A DNA stretch of 26,969 nucleotides from 9FT-COMBO-53-11 sp035291485 (GTDB taxonomy: Bacteria > Patescibacteriota > WWE3 > 9FT-COMBO-53-11). A program made the position numbers and the translations under genes. The notes beneath the pieces are model-generated. The model saw only the letters and a program-made list of their open reading frames with translations, was not told where the DNA came from and made no database searches. Positions 20,292-26,609 of this stretch are shown here, piece by piece; position 1 is the first letter of the stretch, and the number at the start of each line of letters is the position of its first letter. The stretch lies in contig DATDSA010000039.1 of the NCBI GenBank assembly GCA_035291485.1, positions 1 through 26,969 of the forward strand, given 5' to 3'.

Positions 20292-22068
20292 GCAAAAAAC
20301 TAATTACGAAATGGTCGAGGAACAATCTCGTTTGAACGAGATTGCGAAATCTCTGGAAAGTGCTCCCATCATTTCGCTTGATAGCGAGGCCACCAGCCTT
20401 GATCCTCACAATGCCAAGCTTTTGCTTTTCCAGATCGCCACCCCGGACGGAGCCTACCTGTTTGACGCGCGCCATCTCGATCTGCGTCCCTTCCAATCGA
20501 TTCTGGGCAGCGAAAAAATCCTGAAGCTGGCCCAAAATGCCAAGTTCGATTACGGGATGTTGAAGGAGTTGGCAGGCGTGGAAATCGTCAACATCTTCGA
20601 CACCATGCTGGCGGAAAGGGTCTTGACCTGCGGGTTGACCAAGTTGGGAGACCTCTCTCTGGCGGCGCTCTCGCGGAAATATCTGGGGATCGAGTTAGCG
20701 AAGGAAGTCCGGGAAACCTTCTTCGGGGGACACCTGCGCGATTTCACCAAAAAGCAGTTGGATTACGCGGCGAAGGACGTCCTGGTTTTGTTTCCGATCT
20801 ACGAAGCCCAGCGAGACCGTTTGCAGAAGGAGCAGCTCGAAAAGATCGCCTCTTTGGAGTTTGAGCTCGTTCCGGTAGTATCCGAAATGGAACTTCGGGG
20901 TTTCTTGATCGATGTGGAAAAATGGCGGCAGGTGATCGCCGATTATCGCAAGAAAGCTCAGGAGATCGACCGGAAAATGCAGGAAGAGTTGCGGCCCTAT
21001 TCCCGTTCTACTCAGAAAGATCTCTTCGGCAACCACGCCAATGTGGTCAACCTCAACTCACCTTCCCAAATCATGGAAGCGTTTCGCCGGGTTGGTTTGG
21101 ATCTTCCTTCGACCGGGGAGGAGATCCTGGCGCGCTACGACCACCCGTTGGCGAAACTTCTCCTGGAGTACCGGGAGTCCGAGAAAATCATCAGCGCTTT
21201 TGGGGAAAATCTTCTGGAAAAAATCAATCCCAAAACCGGCCGCATCCACCCGGATTACATGCAGATCGGCGCCGATACCGGCCGATTTGCTTGTTCTAAT
21301 CCCAATCTTCAGCAGATCCCCACCGATTCGATGTTCCGAAGCTGTTTTATCGCTTCGCCCGGAAACAAACTGGTGATCGCCGACTACTCCCAGATCGAGC
21401 TGCGGATTATGGCCGAGTTATCCGAGGACCCGGTTTTTATGAAGGCGTTCAAAGAGGACCAAGATCTGCATGCTTTAACCGCTTCGCAGATGTTTGGTAT
21501 CCCTCTCGATCAGGTTTCCAAAGAAAAACGCTTCCAGGCCAAATCAATCAACTTCGGGTTGATGTACGGGCGAGGAGCGAGGTCGTTGGCGGTTCAACTT
21601 GGGGTTTCGGAAGATGAATCGCGAAAACTTCTAGAAAAATATTTTAGACAGTATCATCGGGTGAAAACATGGTTGGACAATATTGCCCGAGACGCCATCC
21701 GCCGGGGCTACAGCACCACCTTGGGAGGCCGGAAGCGCTACTACGAGAAAGTGGGTTCGGATGACCCGAACTACGATAGGCAGGTCTCTTATATTGAGCG
21801 GCAGGGAAAAAATACCCCAATTCAAGGAACTTCGGCTGATATCACCAAAATGGCCTTGGTAAACCTCCGCCAAAGGATTCGGAAAGAAGGATTGGCGGCG
21901 GTCCCGATCCACACCGTTCACGATGAAATTGTCGTTGAGGCTCCGGTTTCAGAGGCAGAGCAAACTGCTAAAATTGTCAAGGAGGAGATGGAACGAGCCG
22001 GTGAAATCCTTTTGAAGAAGGTTCCTGTTAAAGTCGACGTGGTGGTTTCGGATATCTGGGAACATTAG
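20272..22068 (+). CDS. polA: DNA polymerase I without 5'-nuclease domain
   Basis: The 598 residues contain an N-terminal DEDDy 3'-5' exonuclease and a family A polymerase, but no 5'-3' exonuclease domain. The proofreading residues look complete: Asp37 and Glu39 (SLDSEATSLD), Asp93 (NAKFDYGML), Tyr165 and Asp169 (DYAAKD). Polymerase motif A is VIADYSQIELRIMAE, motif B has KSINFGLMYG and motif C is HTVHDEIVVE. The enzyme fills gaps in replication and repair; RNA primer removal must be done elsewhere, plausibly by RNase HII in this window or a separate 5' nuclease. It starts inside the 3' end of gatB, an unusual partner. Confidence 0.96.
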   Translation: MPELQLEQKTNYEMVEEQSRLNEIAKSLESAPIISLDSEATSLDPHNAKLLLFQIATPDGAYLFDARHLDLRPFQSILGSEKILKLAQNAKFDYGMLKELAGVEIVNIFDTMLAERVLTCGLTKLGDLSLAALSRKYLGIELAKEVRETFFGGHLRDFTKKQLDYAAKDVLVLFPIYEAQRDRLQKEQLEKIASLEFELVPVVSEMELRGFLIDVEKWRQVIADYRKKAQEIDRKMQEELRPYSRSTQKDLFGNHANVVNLNSPSQIMEAFRRVGLDLPSTGEEILARYDHPLAKLLLEYRESEKIISAFGENLLEKINPKTGRIHPDYMQIGADTGRFACSNPNLQQIPTDSMFRSCFIASPGNKLVIADYSQIELRIMAELSEDPVFMKAFKEDQDLHALTASQMFGIPLDQVSKEKRFQAKSINFGLMYGRGARSLAVQLGVSEDESRKLLEKYFRQYHRVKTWLDNIARDAIRRGYSTTLGGRKRYYEKVGSDDPNYDRQVSYIERQGKNTPIQGTSADITKMALVNLRQRIRKEGLAAVPIHTVHDEIVVEAPVSEAEQTAKIVKEEMERAGEILLKKVPVKVDVVVSDIWEH

Positions 22069-22149
22069 CGAGGAAAGCACCGGATGCGCTAGTGTATTTA
22101 GCAGATGTATCTTGACATTGCTAAAAGGTAAATTAGACTTAATTTTGAA
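22069..22149 (+). promoter_or_regulatory. Promoter region of the Clp ATPase operon
   Basis: TTGACA (22112-22117), a 16-nt spacer and TAGACT (22134-22139) are followed by 10 nt and the ATG at 22150, with no Shine-Dalgarno. This is the best -35/-10 pair in the window and predicts a leaderless transcript. GCTA/TAGC (about 22088-22102) forms a weak hairpin upstream. Confidence 0.6.
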
Positions 22150-24228
22150 ATGATTTGCGAAAACTGTGGAAAAAGGCAAGCGGTTTTTCAGACCCACCAG
22201 CTGATTGACGGCCGGCCCACGATTATCTATCTCTGCGAGGTCTGCGCGGAGGAATTTCAAAGCGGTGGTCGCCGCACTTCCTTTTTGGATCAGTATGGCC
22301 GGGATATGACCGAATTGGCGCGGCAGGGCAAGCTGGACCCGGTGATTGGCCGAAAAGAAGAGATCGAGCGTGTCATTCACATTCTCTCTCGCCGCACCAA
22401 GAATAATCCCGTTTTGATCGGCGATCCGGGAGTGGGCAAGACCGCCATCGTGGAGGGTCTAGCCCAGCGGATCATCGACGAATCCGTTCCCGAGGCTCTC
22501 CGCGGCAAGCGGATCGTCTCCGTGGACCTGGCGCTGATGTTGGCCGGGGCTTCCCATCGGGGAGAGTTTGAGGAGCGCTTGAAGAAAACCCTGGAAGAAG
22601 TAACCCGCGCAAAGGGTGAGATCATCCTCTTCATCGACGAACTGCACACGGTAGTGGGGGCGGGAGCGGCTCAGGGAGCGATCGATGCTTCCAACATGCT
22701 CAAGCCGGCTCTGGGGCGGGGGGAATTGCAGTGCGTCGGTGCTACCACGCTGGATGAGTACCGCCGCTATATCGAGAAGGATGGGGCGCTGGAACGGCGC
22801 TTCCAGCCGGTGATGGTGGTGGAACCGACCCGAGAGGAGTCGCTGGAAATTCTCAAGGGATTGCGCCCGCGCTATGAAGAACATCATCGGGTTCGGGTTT
22901 CGGACGAAGCCCTTAAAGCCGCCGTCGAATTTTCCGACCGTTTCATTTCCGATCGATTTCTTCCCGACAAAGCGATTGATCTTGTGGATGAGGCCTGTGC
23001 CAAAAAGAGATTGGAAGCAGTGATCCCGGCTTCCTCCGGGAACATCTCCCAGGTTTCGCGGGAGATGGAGCGCCTGCAGGAAAAACCCCGCAAGACACTG
23101 GCGGAAATGGAGCGAATTGAAGAACTCTCCCATCTCTACTCCAAGAAATTGGAGGATATTGGCGGAACTCATCAGGTTGAAAATATTCCGGAAGTGGGGG
23201 AACAGGATATTGCCAAAGTGGTTGCCGCGATTACGAGAATTCCGGTGGAAGACATCTCCGAGGATGAACGCTCCCGCCTGACCAAATTGGAGAAGCGGTT
23301 GCACGAGCGGATTGTCGGCCAGGATGAAGCGGTTTCGGTGGTTTCGGCCGCGATCCGCCGCTCGCGCGCCGGATTGAAGGATCCGGACCGGCCCATCGGT
23401 TCTTTTATCTTTCTCGGTCCGACCGGGGTCGGTAAGACCGAACTGGCCAAGGCTCTGGCAGAGGCTCTCTGGGGCGACGAGAACCTGATGATCCGTTTGG
23501 ATATGTCCGAGTACGGAGAACGGCACACGGTTTCCCGGCTGGTCGGTTCCCCTCCCGGTTACGTGGGTTATGAAGAGGGTGGCCAGTTGACCGAAGTGGT
23601 GCGGCGCAAGCCCTTCTCGGTGATTCTTTTTGACGAAATTGAGAAGGCACATCCGGATGTGTTCAACATTCTTCTGCAGATCCTGGAGGATGGGAGGCTA
23701 ACCGATGCCCACGGCAAGACCGTTGATTTCAAAAATACGGTCATCATCCTAACCGCCAATATCGGCACCAGCCTCATCTCCCAAGCCAAGGTCGGATTTG
23801 GTGGTGATAAAGATGGTCGGCGTAGTTTTGACGAGATTAAGGACGAGTTGATCTCTCAGCTCCAGAAAAGTTTTCGGCCGGAATTTCTCAATCGGATCGA
23901 TGACGTGGTGGTTTTCCATCCTCTCACCGAGGCGGACGTCCGCAAGATCACCGATCTTTTGATCGAGAACAGCGGGAAGATGATGGTCTCCCAGGGAATA
24001 AAAATGGAGGTTTCGGCCAAGGCCCGAAATTTCTTAGCGAAGAAGGGTTTCGACCCTGATTTTGGCGCCCGGCCCCTGCGCCGGCTGATCCAGCGGGAGG
24101 TGGAGAATCCGATTTCCAATTCAATTGTCTCCGGTGAATACAAAGAAGGATTGGTTGTGGCGGTGGATCTAGTGGGGGAGAAGCTCACCTTCCAACCCTT
24201 GAAAAAGCGTGTTATCCTCAAGGTCTGA
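22150..24228 (+). CDS. ClpE-like AAA+ ATPase with N-terminal zinc finger
   Basis: The 692 residues have two AAA+ domains: D1 Walker A GDPGVGKT at 91-98 with IILFIDELH as Walker B, and D2 Walker A GPTGVGKT near 422-429 with VILFDEIEKAHPD. The N-terminus is CX2C-X22-CX2C (Cys3, 6, 29, 32), a zinc finger as in ClpE. It replaces the Clp_N repeat domain of ClpC or ClpA. The middle coiled region (about 295-345) is short. AKVGFGG in D2 fits a ClpP-binding loop, so it probably unfolds proteins for ClpP, although clpP is not in the window. It heads an operon with rplS and rnhB; its stop overlaps the rplS ATG. Confidence 0.92.
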   Translation: MICENCGKRQAVFQTHQLIDGRPTIIYLCEVCAEEFQSGGRRTSFLDQYGRDMTELARQGKLDPVIGRKEEIERVIHILSRRTKNNPVLIGDPGVGKTAIVEGLAQRIIDESVPEALRGKRIVSVDLALMLAGASHRGEFEERLKKTLEEVTRAKGEIILFIDELHTVVGAGAAQGAIDASNMLKPALGRGELQCVGATTLDEYRRYIEKDGALERRFQPVMVVEPTREESLEILKGLRPRYEEHHRVRVSDEALKAAVEFSDRFISDRFLPDKAIDLVDEACAKKRLEAVIPASSGNISQVSREMERLQEKPRKTLAEMERIEELSHLYSKKLEDIGGTHQVENIPEVGEQDIAKVVAAITRIPVEDISEDERSRLTKLEKRLHERIVGQDEAVSVVSAAIRRSRAGLKDPDRPIGSFIFLGPTGVGKTELAKALAEALWGDENLMIRLDMSEYGERHTVSRLVGSPPGYVGYEEGGQLTEVVRRKPFSVILFDEIEKAHPDVFNILLQILEDGRLTDAHGKTVDFKNTVIILTANIGTSLISQAKVGFGGDKDGRRSFDEIKDELISQLQKSFRPEFLNRIDDVVVFHPLTEADVRKITDLLIENSGKMMVSQGIKMEVSAKARNFLAKKGFDPDFGARPLRRLIQREVENPISNSIVSGEYKEGLVVAVDLVGEKLTFQPLKKRVILKV

Positions 24229-24569
24229 TGGATTCGACAAGCTCACCCCTGGTGCCTGAAGAAAAAGTTCCTCAGATCCCGGAGTTCCGGACCGGTGATA
24301 CGGTAAAAGTTTTCTACAAGATCAAGGAGGAAGAAAAGGAGAGAATTCAGCCTTTTGAGGGAATTGTGATTGCTCAAAAAGGGGCGGGGAATTCGAAAAC
24401 AATTACCGTCCGCAAACTGGCTTCGCTGGGGATCGGGGTGGAAAGGATTTTCCCACTCTTTTCTCCGAATATCGGGAAAATTGAAGTCACCAAGCGCGGG
24501 AAGGTCCGCCGCGCCAAGCTCTATTACATCCGGGAGAAGCTATCCACTAAAGCCGTTAAGAGTCGGTGA
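24228..24569 (+). CDS. rplS: Large ribosomal subunit protein bL19
   Basis: The 113 residues contain the L19 core: IPEFRTGDTVKVFYKIKE, RIQPFEGIVIAQKG, TVRKLASLGIGVERIFPLFSP and RRAKLYYIREK. It sits at the 30S-50S interface. The first 15 residues are a nonconserved lead-in. Its ATG overlaps the stop of the Clp ATPase by 1 nt and its stop overlaps the rnhB start, so all three genes look translationally coupled. Confidence 0.96.
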   Translation: MDSTSSPLVPEEKVPQIPEFRTGDTVKVFYKIKEEEKERIQPFEGIVIAQKGAGNSKTITVRKLASLGIGVERIFPLFSPNIGKIEVTKRGKVRRAKLYYIREKLSTKAVKSR

Positions 24570-25171
24570 GGTTTGCTAGTTTTTCACTTGAAAGAAATCT
24601 GTGGGGAAGAGGATTTACCCGGGTCGCCGGTGTGGATGAAGTGGGGCGGGGAGCCTGGGCGGGGCCGGTATTGGCGGCCGCGGTCGTCTTTCCTTATGAT
24701 CGGCGCCTTGATTTCCGTTTGGCCGATTCCAAGCAGCTCTCCCCCGCTCGGCGCGAAGAGTTGGCGGAAAACATTAAAGAAAAAGCGCTTTTTTGGTCGG
24801 TTTCTTGTACGAACGTGGGGTTTATCGAAGAGAACGGGATTAGCGCGGCGACCGAACGGGCAATGCGCTTGGCGTTGGCGGATTTGAAAGACTCCCCCGA
24901 TTTTGTTCTGGTGGACTACTTTAAACTTCACTTCTGGCCGACGGAAAGGCAAAACCCCGTCAAGTTCGGCGATGCTATTTCCAATTCTATTGCGGCCGCC
25001 TCGATCCTGGCGAAGGCGGCTCGCGATAACCTGATGAGAGAGTTTGGTACTCGCTATCCCCAGTACGGTTTTGAGAGCCACAAAGGCTACGGAACGAGAT
25101 TCCACCGGGAGATGATTAGGAAGTACGGTCTTTGCGAGCTGCACCGCCCTAGTTTCATCCCGTCGCTATAG
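24566..25171 (+). CDS. rnhB: Ribonuclease HII
   Basis: The 201 residues are normal for RNase HII. Catalytic acids are in GVDEVGRG (about residues 23-30), in FVLVDYFKL and in the later AAASILAKAARD. DSKQLSPARREEL is also diagnostic, as is the substrate-recognition GRG. The usual GPLAGP after DEVGRG reads AWAGP. It cuts RNA in RNA-DNA hybrids, including single ribonucleotides in DNA, and may help remove primers given a Pol I without 5' nuclease. The GTG start overlaps the rplS stop by 4 nt. The rplS-rnhB-yraN order is a common bacterial arrangement. Confidence 0.95.
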   Translation: MRFASFSLERNLWGRGFTRVAGVDEVGRGAWAGPVLAAAVVFPYDRRLDFRLADSKQLSPARREELAENIKEKALFWSVSCTNVGFIEENGISAATERAMRLALADLKDSPDFVLVDYFKLHFWPTERQNPVKFGDAISNSIAAASILAKAARDNLMREFGTRYPQYGFESHKGYGTRFHREMIRKYGLCELHRPSFIPSL

Positions 25172-25313
25172 AAAAAACTACGCTGTTCTCGCTCTATGGC
25201 GAATCCGGCTACCGCCCTCCCTTCTTGATTGTTATAGTATATTAATTTAATTAGTATACTATTATAAATTTTGGGAGAGGTTTTATACTTAAGTGGGATA
25301 ACAAATTAATAAG
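25172..25313 (+). promoter_or_regulatory. Intergenic region with 29-bp AT-rich palindrome upstream of yraN
   Basis: At 25234-25262 two 14-nt arms, ATAGTATATTAATT and AATTAGTATACTAT, pair around one T with a single T-G wobble. In a GC-rich genome this is a striking AT island. It contains TATACT (25255-25260), and another TATACT lies at about 25284-25289. It could be an operator or promoter region. No Shine-Dalgarno is seen before the yraN ATG, and no gene is visible in the rest. Confidence 0.5.
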
Positions 25314-25712
25314 ATGGCAGATTTGGGTAGTTACGGTGAGAATTTGGCGCGGAAGTTTCTCGAGAAGAAGGGGTTTGAGCTGATCGAAAAAAATTTCAAG
25401 ACTCCCCGGTGGGGCGAGATCGATCTGGTGATGAAGGACGGGGACACGCTGGTCTTTGTGGAGGTCAAAACCCGAAAGGGATCGGCGGCGGAACTCTACG
25501 GAGGACCTCTGGGGTCCATCAACTATCATAAAATGAAGTCCATCCAGCGAGCCGCCCAGTTCTACATTCGCGAATGCGAAATTGCAACCGAGCGGAAGCG
25601 AGGACAGTATATCTCTTATCAAGGTCCGGCCCGCCTTGATGCCGTTGCGATCATCGTTCCCGATAAGGGAGAGCCGAAGATCGAGCACTTCCCTAATATC
25701 TCTAAACTTTGA
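25314..25712 (+). CDS. yraN: YraN/UPF0102 family nuclease-like protein
   Basis: The 132 residues have the UPF0102 layout: GSYGENLARKFLEKKGFELIEKNF at the N-terminus, then the restriction-endonuclease-like core GEIDLVMKDGDTLVFVEVKTRK with the Asp and Glu-X-Lys that would bind metal. RLDAVAIIV closes the domain. The family is near-universal in bacteria, but its exact role is not settled; Holliday-junction or repair nuclease roles have been proposed. Its place after rnhB is typical. The tail KIEHFPNISKL fits the family. Confidence 0.93.
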   Translation: MADLGSYGENLARKFLEKKGFELIEKNFKTPRWGEIDLVMKDGDTLVFVEVKTRKGSAAELYGGPLGSINYHKMKSIQRAAQFYIRECEIATERKRGQYISYQGPARLDAVAIIVPDKGEPKIEHFPNISKL

Positions 25713-25721
25713 TCGCCGTCT

Positions 25722-25730
25722 GCTAAAATT
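25722..25730 (+). promoter_or_regulatory. Predicted extended -10 promoter of the tRNA-Lys array
   Basis: TG-C-TAAAAT (25721-25729) lies just after yraN. Transcription would start near 25736, ahead of the first tRNA-Lys fragment. The box is the same one seen before acylphosphatase. No properly spaced -35. Confidence 0.45.
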
Positions 25731-25737
25731 ACAGAAT

Positions 25738-25835
25738 AACGGCCTTTGATGCGATGCTGAGCGAGGGCCCGTAGCTTAGTGGAACGCGATCTCTGATCGC
25801 TGTTCTCGCAGAAGCGAGATAAAGCAACGGCCTTT
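25738..25835 (+). pseudogene. Outer tRNA-Lys, 5' half, interrupted by a double hairpin
   Basis: Bases 25765-25782 and 25820-25835 join to match the first 34 nt of the intact tRNA-Lys except position 3 (G for A). Between them a 37-nt insert (25783-25819) holds two hairpins, GCGAT/ATCGC and CTCGC/GCGAG, exactly after the D-loop GG. A further fragment, AACGGCCTTTGA (25738-25749), precedes it. The half ends in the anticodon loop. Confidence 0.8.
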
Positions 25836-25883
25836 GACGCGATTTCGTAGAATGAAATCGCTAACTTTGCAGGTGATTTACAT
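25836..25883 (+). repeat. Insert between the outer tRNA-Lys half and the intact tRNA-Lys
   Basis: It contains the hairpin GCGATTTC/GAAATCGC (25839-25861, 8 bp) and then CTTTGCAGGTG (25865-25875). The latter pairs perfectly with CACCTGCAAAG (25956-25966), which begins in the CCA of the intact tRNA-Lys. Confidence 0.75.
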
Positions 25884-25957
25884 GGACCCGTAGCTTAGTG
25901 GTAAAGCAACGGCCTTTTAAGCCGTGTACCAGGGTTCGATTCCCTGCGGGTCTACCA
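25884..25957 (+). tRNA. tRNA-Lys (anticodon TTT), intact copy
   Basis: Acceptor GGACCCG/CGGGTCT, D-arm GCTT/AAGC, anticodon arm ACGGC-CTTTTAA-GCCGT giving TTT, T-arm CAGGG-TTCGATT-CCCTG, and an encoded CCA. It lies within the anticodon loop position of a second, broken tRNA-Lys and is enclosed by an 11-bp inverted repeat. Confidence 0.96.
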
Positions 25958-25967
25958 CCTGCAAAGG

Positions 25968-26039
25968 AAGCCGTGTGCTAAGGAACACCCGAAGGGGTGG
26001 TCGCTGGAGGCGAACAATCGATTCCCTGCGGGCCTACCA
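25968..26039 (+). pseudogene. Outer tRNA-Lys, 3' half, with T-arm strand replaced
   Basis: AAGCCGTGT (25968-25976) matches the 3' anticodon arm. The next 9 nt of a normal tRNA-Lys (ACCAGGGTT) are replaced by 42 nt (25977-26018) with two hairpins, CACCC/GGGTG and TCGC/GCGA. Then CGATTCCCTG-CGGGCCT-ACCA (26019-26039) completes the 3' end. Its CGGGCCT pairs with GGGCCCG of the 5' half, including the compensated position 3. Without the CAGGG strand it is unlikely to work as a tRNA. Confidence 0.8.
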
Positions 26040-26055
26040 TACGCATCGCGGATGG

Positions 26056-26078
26056 CTAGGTTCGCGAAGCGAGCCGTC
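26056..26078. repeat. CTAG hairpin element, copy 6
   Basis: CTAG (26056-26059), stem GTTCGC, loop GAA, stem GCGAGC, CGTC (26075-26078). It stands 9 nt before tRNA-Glu. The flanks TGG/CCA extend the pairing a little. The centre GCGAAGC is an exceptionally stable DNA mini-hairpin motif. Confidence 0.65.
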
Positions 26079-26087
26079 CCAGTTTTG

Positions 26088-26161
26088 GGCCCCGTCGTCT
26101 ACCGGTAGGACATTGGCTCTTCAAGCCAGTAAAACGGGTTCAATTCCCGTCGGGGCCACCA
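26088..26161 (+). tRNA. tRNA-Glu (anticodon TTC)
   Basis: Acceptor GGCCCCG/CGGGGCC, 3-bp D-stem GTC/GAC, anticodon arm TTGGC-TCTTCAA-GCCAG, T-arm ACGGG-TTCAATT-CCCGT, and an encoded CCA. With a 7-nt loop the anticodon is TTC, but position 33 is C in place of the near-universal U. Confidence 0.92.
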
Positions 26162-26181
26162 CCAAGCCAACTCCCTTCGAT

Positions 26182-26209
26182 TTGACCTTTTCTCTCCCAT
26201 TGCTATACT
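26182..26209 (+). promoter_or_regulatory. Predicted promoter of the 96-residue gene
   Basis: TTGACC (26182-26187), a 16-nt spacer and TATACT (26204-26209); a second TATAAT sits at 26215-26220. Transcription would start about 25-40 nt before the ATG, leaving room for the Shine-Dalgarno seen there. Confidence 0.55.
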
Positions 26210-26255
26210 TATCCTATAATATCCGACAGTTCGTGGTTCAGAGAAGGAGGATGCG

Positions 26256-26546
26256 ATGAGTTTTCTGTTCCAGGGAACCGTGATCCAGGAGGCTCCGAAA
26301 AGTACCTGGGGCACGTTGGATTTGAATGTGAGCAAGAGATTGTCGACCACCCAGGCTCCTTTCGGACCGGTATCGCTGATTCAGGGATGGATTCGCCACT
26401 CCGGCGGATTTCTGCGGGAGGTGGGCTTCTTCGTCCCCATCGGTACCAAGGTGTTCTCGCTCGAGTTAGAGGGGGAGCCCGCCAACCCGAAGTTTGTTCT
26501 GGTTGACGGAGATGGCCATCGATTCAAGGAGGCTCAAACTCTCTAG
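26256..26546 (+). CDS. Hypothetical protein, 96 residues
   Basis: I do not recognise this family. The protein looks soluble, has no signal peptide, membrane helix or cysteine, and alternates short strands and loops (TLDLNV, GPVSLIQGWIRHS, EVGFFVPIG, FSLELEG, KFVLVDGDGHRF), suggesting a small beta-rich domain. Evidence that it is real: AAGGAGG 5 nt before the ATG, a -35/-10 pair upstream and a strong terminator just after the stop. It is thus a single-gene transcription unit, one of the few in the window with a classic Shine-Dalgarno and leader. Confidence 0.75.
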   Translation: MSFLFQGTVIQEAPKSTWGTLDLNVSKRLSTTQAPFGPVSLIQGWIRHSGGFLREVGFFVPIGTKVFSLELEGEPANPKFVLVDGDGHRFKEAQTL

Positions 26547-26559
26547 CGGTTCGACCCAC

Positions 26560-26590
26560 GGCGGCGTGAATTACATCATGCCGCCTTTTT
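26560..26590 (+). terminator. Strong intrinsic terminator after the 96-residue gene
   Basis: Stem GGCGGCGTGA (26560-26569) with TCATGCCGCC (26576-26585), one G-T wobble, 6-nt loop, then TTTTT. Its T-run runs into the -10 box of acylphosphatase. Confidence 0.9.
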
Positions 26591-26595
26591 ATTGC

Positions 26596-26609
26596 TAAAA
26601 TTGGCTCTA
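26596..26609 (+). promoter_or_regulatory. Predicted leaderless promoter of acyP
   Basis: Extended -10 TG-C-TAAAAT with the hexamer at 26596-26601, 8 nt before the ATG at 26610. It follows a terminator directly, so this gene needs its own promoter, and there is no Shine-Dalgarno. Confidence 0.55.

Noticed and set aside
22459..23652. Long 397-residue minus-strand frame opposite the Clp ATPase
   Set aside because: The plus-strand frame contains two complete AAA+ domains. The antisense frame is explained by high GC and lacks any recognisable domain.
25836..25967. Group I intron in the tRNA-Lys anticodon loop
   Set aside because: The insert is an intact tRNA with short hairpins. No P3-P7 core or G-binding site is visible, and it is too short. 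The outer tRNA also lacks the T-arm strand, so splicing would not restore it.
25765..26039. Outer tRNA-Lys as a functional spliced or trans-spliced tRNA
   Set aside because: Joining the halves leaves the anticodon loop one base short and the T-stem without its 5' strand. I report it as fragments, not as a gene.
25924..26259. Plus-strand 111-residue open frame across the tRNA region
   Set aside because: It runs through tRNA-Lys, fragments and tRNA-Glu, with no ribosome binding site and no protein-like composition.
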